This document shows, piece after piece, positions 57,778 through 64,000 of a stretch of 64,000 bases of DNA (its first letter is position 1; the number at the start of each line of letters is the position of its first letter). Below the pieces are notes generated by a model. It was not told the DNA's origin. It was given only the letters and a program-made list of their open reading frames with translations, and searched no databases. A program made the translations under genes and the position numbers. Source of the DNA: a virus; IMG/VR virus record IMGVR_UViG_3300040801_001572, positions 1 to 64,000 of that record; one strand, given 5' to 3'.

Positions 57778-58443
57778 ATGAAATTTACCCCGAGCTACCT
57801 CTGCAAGGAGGACACACTTAAGGTTTTACCGGGATCCCTTTATAGAGAAGTGCTGTATAAGCAGCAAGAGCTCTACTACAACAACCTCAGTAATCTAAAT
57901 TTCAAACAGATACGTTTTGCAAATTTAGATCCTTCTGAAGTTCCTCCGACAGATTCTATCGACTATATACGTGACTGGATGGGCTGTGTTCCTGTCGGTG
58001 TTCTGCCTATCTACGGTAGACACGGCGACGATGGTATTACACCAGACGGCACAGGCATCGAAACAAAGACACTTATGATTGACGAAGACAAATGGGAACG
58101 CGGCCCAAGAGGTGGTATTCGCTCAAAAAGCAAAGGTAATTGCAACATGGGCAGCTACTACAACATCGGCTACGGAAACGACCATGGTATTTTTGACACA
58201 GAACATAAAGTCAAAGACACCTATGTGATTATCATTTCCCGTGCATTAGATCAAGTAGTGTCGGTGTTCTACTTAGATCCAGATGCTGTAAGAGAACGCC
58301 TCAACAATTACGGCGGTAGTTGCAAAAAGATCTATCTACGTCACATTTTAAACGATGGTATTGACGTTAGCGGACAAGGCGACGTAATGGAAGCGATTGG
58401 TTGGGAACGATATCAACAGTTTTTAGACAGCTATATCGTTTAA
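57778..58443 (+). CDS. hypothetical protein, 221 aa
   Basis: ATG behind AAAAAGGTACACAC. Soluble alpha/beta protein with SKGNCNMGSYYNIGYGNDHG in the middle. It follows gp46 closely and may belong to the same operon. No domain recognised. Overlaps the convergent gene by four bases. Confidence 0.78.
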   Translation: MKFTPSYLCKEDTLKVLPGSLYREVLYKQQELYYNNLSNLNFKQIRFANLDPSEVPPTDSIDYIRDWMGCVPVGVLPIYGRHGDDGITPDGTGIETKTLMIDEDKWERGPRGGIRSKSKGNCNMGSYYNIGYGNDHGIFDTEHKVKDTYVIIISRALDQVVSVFYLDPDAVRERLNNYGGSCKKIYLRHILNDGIDVSGQGDVMEAIGWERYQQFLDSYIV

Positions 58444-58859
58444 TCTAGTCGCGCCTTTTCAGGGCACTTTCCGGTCTTCCCAAGGAACTCATTGTAATAG
58501 CGTCTGCTTGGTATAGCATCTTCCATTACAATGCGTTTGGTTTCGCCGTAGCTAAGTTCCCACTTGGTATCATACAATTCCAGTATAGTAAAGGTAAACT
58601 TGTCTTTGCCTAATTTTTCTATATCTGCGTTTAGCTCTTTAGATGAGCCTGTGTATGTGCGCCAATCTGACTCTTTAGTGCTGCGGCGGCGGTTCTTTCG
58701 GCCTTTGAGCGGAGGCTTAGAGACTTTGAAATGCAAGAGTTTTTGCCCTATGTATTTGCGGCCATCTACAGTGTTTACTATCTCGTAAACAAAGCCTAGA
58801 TGGTCAGCAGGATCGAATTCGGGGCCGGACCAATGTCCGTAATCAGTTTTTTCGCTCAT
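58440..58859 (-). CDS. GIY-YIG-like nuclease, 139 aa
   Basis: FVYEIVNTVDGRKYIGQKLL (about 23-42) is a GIY-YIG start, and WRTYTGSSKELNADIEKLG with YNEFLGK is the shape of small phage GIY-YIG proteins found in many T4-like phages. The domain is compact, without a DNA-binding tail, so it may be a structure-specific nuclease rather than a homing enzyme. Confidence 0.78.
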   Translation of the reverse strand: MSEKTDYGHWSGPEFDPADHLGFVYEIVNTVDGRKYIGQKLLHFKVSKPPLKGRKNRRRSTKESDWRTYTGSSKELNADIEKLGKDKFTFTILELYDTKWELSYGETKRIVMEDAIPSRRYYNEFLGKTGKCPEKARLD

Positions 58860-58888
58860 TTTAAAACAGCTTGCATAATTATGTATGC

Positions 58889-58899
58889 TGTTATTTACC
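58889..58899 (-). promoter_or_regulatory. late-promoter-like motif
   Basis: Minus strand reads GGTAAATAACAG, upstream of the 58859 start. Confidence 0.45.
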
Positions 58900-58915
58900 A
58901 GGCAAAAAGTTTCGG

Positions 58916-58945
58916 TTGACTGCCAAATGGTAAAGACATTATACT
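58916..58945 (+). promoter_or_regulatory. sigma-70-type promoter of a structured RNA
   Basis: TTGACT, 18 bp, TATACT. Followed by about 270 nt with no start codon. Confidence 0.7.
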
Positions 58946-58951
58946 TTTATA

Positions 58952-59420
58952 TAGAAGCTTGTGAGACTATCGCGACTCGCAAGTCGAAAATCGCAGCGTT
59001 AGATTACTTCGCAAAGCCCCCGCTGACAATGCTAGGCGGGAATTGGTACTCAGCATTAAATTAGGCTATCTGACTCACTACAATCGGCAATATCGCACAG
59101 CACTCGGCCATTTGTGCTGTGTCCTATTGAGACTGCCAGCGCGAGCTGTTGCCGTCGGACACTTAGGAGCCGAATCTCAATAACGATTGTGCTCTACGCC
59201 TCCGATATCGGAGAATAAATCGAATGCAGATATGCAGCGTAACACAGTCCGAAATACATTACTTCACTATGGTGTATTTTGGTTCCGTTGTTGGCGGATC
59301 GATGGTACCGGGCAACCGCCTACTAGCCATGCGTTAGTACTTTGCTGTGAGTCGCAAGGATCGATTGTAGTGAAAGACCCAGATGGCCTCAACCAAGGCA
59401 CTGACTGTTAACTAGAAGAA
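58952..59420 (+). ncRNA. structured RNA or long regulatory leader
   Basis: Between the promoter and a strong terminator. Visible helices: CGACT-CGCA-AGTCG near 58980; CACAGCAC/GTGCTGTG (59096-59103/59114-59121); TATTGAGA/TCTCAATA (59125-59132/59175-59182) enclosing CAGC-GCGA-GCTG; and GTGTCC (59119-59124), which can instead pair with GGACAC (59157-59162), giving two alternative folds or a pseudoknot. CTCC-GATATC-GGAG (59200-59213) hides a ribosome site in front of ATG 59224. This favours a riboregulator, but an independent RNA is equally possible. Confidence 0.5.
59224..59334 (+). CDS. possible small ORF, 37 aa
   Basis: ATG nine to ten bases after GGAG, inside the structured RNA. Low complexity is absent and there is no recognisable domain. 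A 59-codon ORF in another frame starts at 59232. Only one, or neither, may be translated. Confidence 0.3.
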
Positions 59421-59446
59421 GATTACCCTCTGGGTGATCTTTTTTT
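59421..59446 (+). terminator. intrinsic terminator
   Basis: GATTACCC-TCT-GGGTGATC followed by seven T. Confidence 0.92.
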
Positions 59447-59501
59447 AGTGGCCCTGAAAAGGGCTAGAGTCATGACCGATAAATCAGTCATTCCTCTTTT
59501 G

Positions 59502-59530
59502 TTGACAGACAATTCCTAACCAATCATATT
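59502..59530 (+). promoter_or_regulatory. sigma-70-type promoter
   Basis: TTGACA, 17 bp, CATATT. Starts a leader of about 140 nt. Confidence 0.65.
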
Positions 59531-59573
59531 CAGTTCGTCTGCTCAAGCAGCCGTATTTAAACAGAACCAGAAT

Positions 59574-59650
59574 AAGATATGGTAGATAAACCAACGAGCT
59601 TGCGAGTTAGGGATAGATACCATATCTTCGAGAGCAGCTTCGCTGCCTCG
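59574..59650 (+). promoter_or_regulatory. structured leader, 11-bp perfect inverted repeat
   Basis: AAGATATGGTA (59574-59584) pairs with TACCATATCTT (59618-59628). Then CGAG-a-GCAG..CTGC-CTCG (59629-59650) forms a second hairpin. Both precede the gene at 59675. Confidence 0.65.
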
Positions 59651-59674
59651 ATTAACTATTAGGGAGTAACAGTT

Positions 59675-59968
59675 ATTTCTAAACAATCTCGAGTTATGCT
59701 AGGGCAAGTTCTGAGTATTGCAAAGACAATAGGGTACTCAGATACAATTCAACGTTTCGTAATTAATGAACTTCGCAAAGATCTCAGTGATGATTGTGCG
59801 AGTGTTTGTAAGAAATGTGGCAGGAAAATATATCAGGTAGTGCTACAGAGCTATGTGAATCAATTGCCAAGAAAAAAGCGCATCTGTTCCCAGTGCGCTC
59901 ATTTAAAAGATGATTTTAAACCCAACTGCACATATCAAGCAGCTTGGGATAAAAATGTCAAGGTGTAG
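59675..59968 (+). CDS. small Cys4 protein with probable ATT start, 97 aa
   Basis: The first ATG (59696) has no ribosome site. AGGGAG at 59661-59666 is eight bases before an in-frame ATT at 59675 (ISKQSRV then MLGQVL). No GTG or TTG is available. Residues after 45 contain CASVCKKCG and CSQCAH, two Cys pairs for one zinc. Probably nucleic-acid binding. An ATT start would imply start-codon-based control, as known for infC. Convergent with the gp26 operon, overlapping by 11 bases. Confidence 0.6.
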   Translation: MSKQSRVMLGQVLSIAKTIGYSDTIQRFVINELRKDLSDDCASVCKKCGRKIYQVVLQSYVNQLPRKKRICSQCAHLKDDFKPNCTYQAAWDKNVKV

Positions 59969-60464
59969 GTAACTTCTTATACACTTTCTTAAATAGCTTT
60001 TCGGCTTCTGGTGGGAATTGTGCTAGGGCTGGCTGAAATGGCTTGAGCCATACACGACGAATATCACTGCCTACTGATTCAAATGTGACACAGCCTGAAT
60101 GTTTCTGCATGTACATGGTCACAAATGCACTGATTCTCAAATCCACTGCACCCACAACTTCATCCTCAAATTGCTCACTGAAATGATCCCAGTGAGCTAA
60201 CCACTTGACTTCTCCTCTCTGCACAATTGCTTGTGTGAATTTTACCTGGCCGGTATTTTCTTCTAGATACACATCTGTTGATACTTCAGTGATTGTGTTG
60301 AGAAATTGTGGCTCCGAATGGTAAAATGGTTCCTGGAGGAACGGTAGCCATTGTATGTTTTGTGCGTCTAGTACACGAGTAAGATCATATACCCAGTTTA
60401 GCTTAGGGTATCTTGTGTATGCTTCTCTATCTATGCGGGGAAAATCATATTCTAGGTAATTCAT
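59958..60464 (-). CDS. hypothetical protein in the hub operon, 168 aa
   Basis: Last gene of a three-gene leftward unit, TAATG-coupled. Soluble, aromatic, mixed alpha/beta. In the place of baseplate hub assembly genes; role inferred only from position. Confidence 0.72.
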   Translation of the reverse strand: MNYLEYDFPRIDREAYTRYPKLNWVYDLTRVLDAQNIQWLPFLQEPFYHSEPQFLNTITEVSTDVYLEENTGQVKFTQAIVQRGEVKWLAHWDHFSEQFEDEVVGAVDLRISAFVTMYMQKHSGCVTFESVGSDIRRVWLKPFQPALAQFPPEAEKLFKKVYKKLPTP

Positions 60465-60682
60465 TACATGTACTCCCTTCCGTCTCCGCTCATTTTCTGT
60501 AGTGTCTTGTTGATCATTGTGATTATCTTTTTGCGGCTGATGTGATCAATTGCCCACGCTTGATCCCAGGTCACTCCGCCTCTCATCCAGTAACATATAT
60601 CAATAATCTGCTGGGTCAGTGCATTTGTGTCTCGATCTAAATCTTTAATGAACTCGGAAATCTCTTCAGGACTTCTGGTCAT
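60464..60682 (-). CDS. small helical protein, possible hub-assembly chaperone, 72 aa
   Basis: ICYWMRGGVTWDQAWAI is a pattern met in small proteins that follow the hub gene in T4-like marine phages. Overlaps both neighbours by one base. The T4 analogue could be gp51 but this is unproven. Confidence 0.68.
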   Translation of the reverse strand: MTRSPEEISEFIKDLDRDTNALTQQIIDICYWMRGGVTWDQAWAIDHISRKKIITMINKTLQKMSGDGREYM

Positions 60683-61524
60683 TAAGACCCCATAAAAAAA
60701 TTTACAGGATTAAAGTCCACTGTAGATTTCCACTTGTGCTCGCACTTTTCACATGTAGCATCAAAATCTTTGCGCACACCGATTGAATTAATGCTAGAAA
60801 TAAGATTGTCTACAGCTTTGTAGGTTTTCTTATCGAGGTTAGCCATATATTCGTCTATGTGTGCTCGTTCTGTTACTTCCACTCCGTCTGGTGTAACAAT
60901 TTTCTGAATGCTGTTGATTAACAGCTCGATGTTTGTTTCTGATATCTTTTGATAGCTCTTAGAGAACAGAGCAAGTCTAGTGTCTTCGTCTATGTTTTCT
61001 TTTGCAAACACTTTGCTGGCTTTGATCTGTTCAAACTGAATTTTAAGGGCACTTACGCCGTCTTTATACGTGTACGGTCTTACGTATATGACTACCCCGC
61101 TCTCTGTGTGAACTGTGTATTCTGGGTCTAAATGATCCATTTGTGCCAAGTTTACACTGAGGTCAACGGTGTAAGTATTTTCGTGCTGACAGTTCGGACA
61201 AGGAGTTTTGATTTCCAAATCCTCTGCATATGTAGCGTGTCGAATACCAATCATAATAGCATCAACGTCGTTTGCCAGTAGCTGCTTTGGGTCTTTGATG
61301 CTAGGTGCACAGCTTTTGATAATATCTAGGATAGCATCGCCGTTAAGTAGTGCATCTGGATTTTTAGTGATCATTTCATCACGTGCTGTCATTGGCATGA
61401 TGCCAATTTCGCCTGAATCATTGAAGTCCACTACATCCGAGCCATAGTAGTTTGTGCCACTAGGCAAGCCGATGTAGATCTTTGTTGTCCTGAAATACTG
61501 TTGTAGCGGATTAGCTTCAGACAT
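60682..61524 (-). CDS. 26: basepl hub protein, gp26-type (T4 baseplate family), 280 aa
   Basis: Opens with TTKIYIGLPSGTNYY and contains YVRPYTYKDG, the head of gp26-type baseplate proteins. Two Cys pairs, CPNCQHE (about 110) and CEKCEHKW (about 265), make a zinc site. T4 gp26 is 208 aa. First gene of the leftward unit, with a GATAAATA late promoter upstream. Confidence 0.75.
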   Translation of the reverse strand: MSEANPLQQYFRTTKIYIGLPSGTNYYGSDVVDFNDSGEIGIMPMTARDEMITKNPDALLNGDAILDIIKSCAPSIKDPKQLLANDVDAIMIGIRHATYAEDLEIKTPCPNCQHENTYTVDLSVNLAQMDHLDPEYTVHTESGVVIYVRPYTYKDGVSALKIQFEQIKASKVFAKENIDEDTRLALFSKSYQKISETNIELLINSIQKIVTPDGVEVTERAHIDEYMANLDKKTYKAVDNLISSINSIGVRKDFDATCEKCEHKWKSTVDFNPVNFFMGS

Positions 61525-61542
61525 TTCGCAGTCTCCAAAAAG

Positions 61543-61576
61543 GTAGATAAATAATAAACTACGACTATTTATCTAC
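61543..61576. promoter_or_regulatory. face-to-face late promoters as an inverted repeat
   Basis: GTAGATAAATA (61543-61553, plus strand) and TATTTATCTAC (61566-61576, minus strand), a perfect 11-bp inverted repeat with a 12-bp spacer. Each half reads as a late promoter, one for the tape-measure-like gene, the other for gp26. Confidence 0.7.
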
Positions 61577-61599
61577 GTATTTAATGGTGGAAACAAAGA

Positions 61600-63666
61600 G
61601 TGGCTGATGGAGTAATTATTGAGGGCTATGGCCCCGGCGCGAAGCAGTGGGCAACTGAAGCTACTCAGGCTCAGGTACTAGCGACCCTGCAAAAGCTAGG
61701 CAGGCTTTCAGAAGACCAAATCAAAGAGATCAAAAAGGCAGCAGATGCCCAGTCTCCTGACGAATTGTTTAAAGGTGTCAAAAAAGAAGCAGACGAGCTA
61801 GACGAAGCTTTAGACGAACTAGAAAGTAGTACTAAAGGTCAAACCAAAGCCACAAAAGCAGCCACAAAAGAAACCAAAAACTATGCCGCAGCATTAGGTA
61901 AGTCTCTGCAAGAAACTGGTATTGCTACAGCAGCAACACTGGCAGCAGCAGGCACAGCATTCGCAGTTGGAGCAGCAGATCAGCTGCAGATGTACCTACA
62001 ATTAAATGCAGCAGGTATGAATTTAACTAGTTCAGTCGACGGAGTTCGCTCAGGGCTAGAAACATTTGCACGTTCAGCAGAAACAGCAGAATTAAGATTT
62101 GCTGATCTAGCAGATCTACAGCAACGTTACGGCAACGTACTAAACCTGTACGGTGTGCAACAGTTTGCTCGTGATTCTCAGCAACTAAACAATCAATTGA
62201 GTGTGCTAGGTTTTACTAGCCAAGAAACAGCAGAGTTCTTGTCTAGCTATGCAGAACAACAGCGTTTCTTTAGTCTCCAAGAACAGCTAGGCTCCCAAGA
62301 AAACATTAGACGAATAAACGAGTCTGCAAAAAGCTTAGATTCGTGGAGTAAGGTACTAGGTCGTTCCAGAACAGAGTTGTTAGATGATATCAAAGAAAGC
62401 CAGCAATCTAGTATAAATGTAGCAGGTTTCATTGCACAGCAGCTTGCAGGCGGAAACAACGATATTAAACAAGCAATGGCCGAAGTAGCCATCGGATTTG
62501 GTGATGCCGGTCAAGACGTAGCAGAATTATTTGCAGCTAGGGCAGCAGCAGAAGCTCCGATATTTCAACAATTAGCGATTACTGCACCTGATGCACTTAA
62601 TGCATTATTAGATATGCGTGAGCAGGTCAGAAACGGAGTAATACCTACCACAGAAGAAATGGCGAGAGTTACTTCGCTGGTAACTGATGCATCTATCACC
62701 TCAGCAAAGGCTATGGGTCCGTTGGGCGACGAAGCTATGGCAACTATTTTAAGTATGCAGAGGGCTAACGCAAATATAACGAAACGAGCAGAAATAGAAG
62801 CGAAAGAACAAGACAAAGCACTAGGTGCGCTTGCTGAGACAGCTAATGCTGTAACTAATGTTCAGGGTTCATTTGAAAGATCAGAGGCAAAAGCAGTCGG
62901 CACAGAAGAGTCGATGGACATTATAACTCGACAGTTAGATAAACTAGCTAACGAAGTGTTGGCACCTCAAAAGCTAGCTGAGATAACAGATAACATCGGT
63001 GAAGCAGGCGCAGACCTAATTTCAGCATTAGATGGTACTGCAAACGGATTGTTAGATCTGGCCAACGATATTATCAGTCCAGACTACAGTACAGGCGAAA
63101 TAATTGCTGCTGGTCTTGCAGGAATGTTCCTGAGTACCACGGTAGTAAAAGCAGCAGGTAGTGCTATTCTCGGCGGATTAGGAAAGTTATTAGGAGTTAA
63201 GTCCTTAGGCGGTGCACTAAGTACTACCGGAGCGGCCGCTGGCGGCCTTAGTACTGGCGCAGCTTTAGGAGTTGCAGGTGCAGGTATTGTAGGCTACGGT
63301 GCAGGCTCCCTCTTTAATACAGGGTACGAAAGATTAACTGGATCTTCTGTCGGTAGTGACTTGTTTGATTTCTTTACTGGTGGTAGCCAAGAAGCGCAAG
63401 TGGCTGCAATGCTATCTTCATCTAACGTTAATGTGAGAAACTCACCTGGTGTAATGCCTACTGATCAAGGAGCGTCAGTTAGTAAATCTACTCCTCCGAC
63501 GTCGGCTAGCTTAACCACATCCTCTAGTCAAACCACAATGGACTCGATAAATAGCTTGATATCGGTTGTTCAAGAACAAACTTCTGCAGTACACAGATCA
63601 AATGAACAGCTAGACATGGCAGTAAGCCACCTCAAACAGATTAGAAGAAACACGGAAGATACTTAA
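61600..63666 (+). CDS. tape-measure-like tail protein, 688 aa
   Basis: GTG start. Helical, Ala/Gln-rich, with coiled-coil stretches at 30-100 and a central part with LQMYLQLNAAG and QRYGNVLNL. A Gly/Ala-rich hydrophobic region follows (about 500-580: IIAAGLAGMFLSTTVVKAAG, GGALSTTGAAAGGL). The C-terminus has NSLISVVQEQTSAVHRSNEQ. The composition is like a tape measure with a membrane-insertion part; T4 gp29 is 590 aa. Identity by position and composition only. Next gene is the portal, overlapping by one base. Confidence 0.6.
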   Translation: MADGVIIEGYGPGAKQWATEATQAQVLATLQKLGRLSEDQIKEIKKAADAQSPDELFKGVKKEADELDEALDELESSTKGQTKATKAATKETKNYAAALGKSLQETGIATAATLAAAGTAFAVGAADQLQMYLQLNAAGMNLTSSVDGVRSGLETFARSAETAELRFADLADLQQRYGNVLNLYGVQQFARDSQQLNNQLSVLGFTSQETAEFLSSYAEQQRFFSLQEQLGSQENIRRINESAKSLDSWSKVLGRSRTELLDDIKESQQSSINVAGFIAQQLAGGNNDIKQAMAEVAIGFGDAGQDVAELFAARAAAEAPIFQQLAITAPDALNALLDMREQVRNGVIPTTEEMARVTSLVTDASITSAKAMGPLGDEAMATILSMQRANANITKRAEIEAKEQDKALGALAETANAVTNVQGSFERSEAKAVGTEESMDIITRQLDKLANEVLAPQKLAEITDNIGEAGADLISALDGTANGLLDLANDIISPDYSTGEIIAAGLAGMFLSTTVVKAAGSAILGGLGKLLGVKSLGGALSTTGAAAGGLSTGAALGVAGAGIVGYGAGSLFNTGYERLTGSSVGSDLFDFFTGGSQEAQVAAMLSSSNVNVRNSPGVMPTDQGASVSKSTPPTSASLTTSSSQTTMDSINSLISVVQEQTSAVHRSNEQLDMAVSHLKQIRRNTEDT

Positions 63667-64000
63667 TGTCTTGGAAAAAACATTTTCGACCAGTCAACTC
63701 GGTGTTGCCTGCACAGTCTAGAAACATAGACAGCTCGTATGCTAGCGCAAGCAAGTACAATTCTTGGCTGCCGGAAGTGTATGCAGGTCCGCCTGACAGA
63801 TTGCAGCGTTACAACATATACGAAACAATGAATCTGGACCATGAGATTCATGCAGCCCTAGACACTATTGCTGATTTTTCAACAGAAGAAGATAACGAGA
63901 CTAAACTTCCGTTTGTGTTTGAGTGGGGTGATGATCCTACTCCGAACGAAATGCAAATCTTAGAAAAGAGTTTGCGTCAATGGTGTATTCTGAACGAATG
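63666..64000 (+). CDS. 20: portal protein, gp20-like (partial, 5' end)
   Basis: ATG overlaps the previous TAA. Only 111 codons are inside the window and the gene continues beyond it. PDRLQRYNIYETMNLDHEI then AALDTIADFSTEEDN is the conserved start of T4-type portal proteins, which form the dodecameric DNA entry ring of the head. Confidence 0.87.
   Translation, partial: MSWKKHFRPVNSVLPAQSRNIDSSYASASKYNSWLPEVYAGPPDRLQRYNIYETMNLDHEIHAALDTIADFSTEEDNETKLPFVFEWGDDPTPNEMQILEKSLRQWCILNE

Noticed and set aside
59187-59411. 74-codon ORF inside the second structured RNA
   Set aside because: GTG start without a ribosome site, and the upstream part lies in the palindrome. Kept only as a remark; the 37-codon ORF has the better start.
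58952-59420. tmRNA or group I intron at the second RNA
   Set aside because: No tRNA-like end with CCA, no conserved P7 sequences and no split gene around it.
1-64000. CRISPR arrays, insertion sequences, integrase or attachment sites
   Set aside because: No regularly spaced repeats, transposase or integrase motifs, or terminal inverted repeats were seen. The window looks like a strictly lytic phage.

Overview
The window is about 64 kb of a large tailed-phage genome of the T4 superfamily (contractile-tail myovirus). The evidence is a set of recognisable T4-type genes: baseplate wedge gp6, gp25 and gp53, a gp5-type spike, a gp26-type hub protein, the gp46/gp47 recombination nuclease, a gp55-type late sigma factor, and the start of a gp20-type portal. 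Near-perfect bacterial sigma-70 promoters, a signal peptide and T4-like late promoters point to a Gram-negative host. The host species cannot be read from the sequence.

Region 1 (1-18.6 kb, all rightward) is an early/accessory region of more than 40 small genes in about 20 cassettes. Each cassette has a TTGACA-16/17-TATACT promoter, a TCCATCCA-like element in the spacer, a GTTAG element at the predicted 5' end of the RNA, and one to four tightly overlapping small genes. Many -35 boxes contain the TGA stop codon of the gene before, and several terminators run straight into the next promoter. Recognisable products are a SWIM zinc-finger protein, a family of small basic proteins with an A-TMYN motif, an AAA ATPase, a NUMOD1-type DNA-binding protein and a SprT-type protease. 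A tRNA-Arg(UCU) lies here. So does an untranslated, promoter- and terminator-bounded RNA of about 415 nt that matches several landmarks of bacterial RNase P RNA in the right order and spacing.

Region 2 (18.0-28.5 kb, rightward) is a dense run of about 45 tiny ORFs. Most encode 50-75 aa proteins with two membrane segments, coupled by 1-, 4- or 8-nt overlaps. At least ten consecutive members share a hydrophobic-Asn signature at the end of the second membrane segment, so this looks like an expanded tandem family. It ends in four soluble ORFs with a shared C-terminal motif.

Region 3 (28.5-52.8 kb, mostly leftward) is the late structural region: two tandem fibre-like genes, a structural protein, a 45-aa ORF, a 3488-aa giant structural protein ending in an alpha/beta-hydrolase (esterase) domain, gp6, gp25, an HNH endonuclease, the gp5-type spike, a hub protein, gp53 and a tail-tube/baseplate protein. 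Small rightward genes lie at 46.9-47.4 kb.

Region 4 (52.9-64 kb) carries the gp55-type sigma factor, a frameshifted ORF, two GIY-YIG proteins, gp47, gp46, two consecutive structured RNA leaders, a small Cys4 protein that seems to start at ATT, a leftward gp26-type operon, a tape-measure-like protein and the truncated portal gene. Motifs of the form GATAAATA upstream of structural genes fit T4-type late promoters read with the gp55-like factor.
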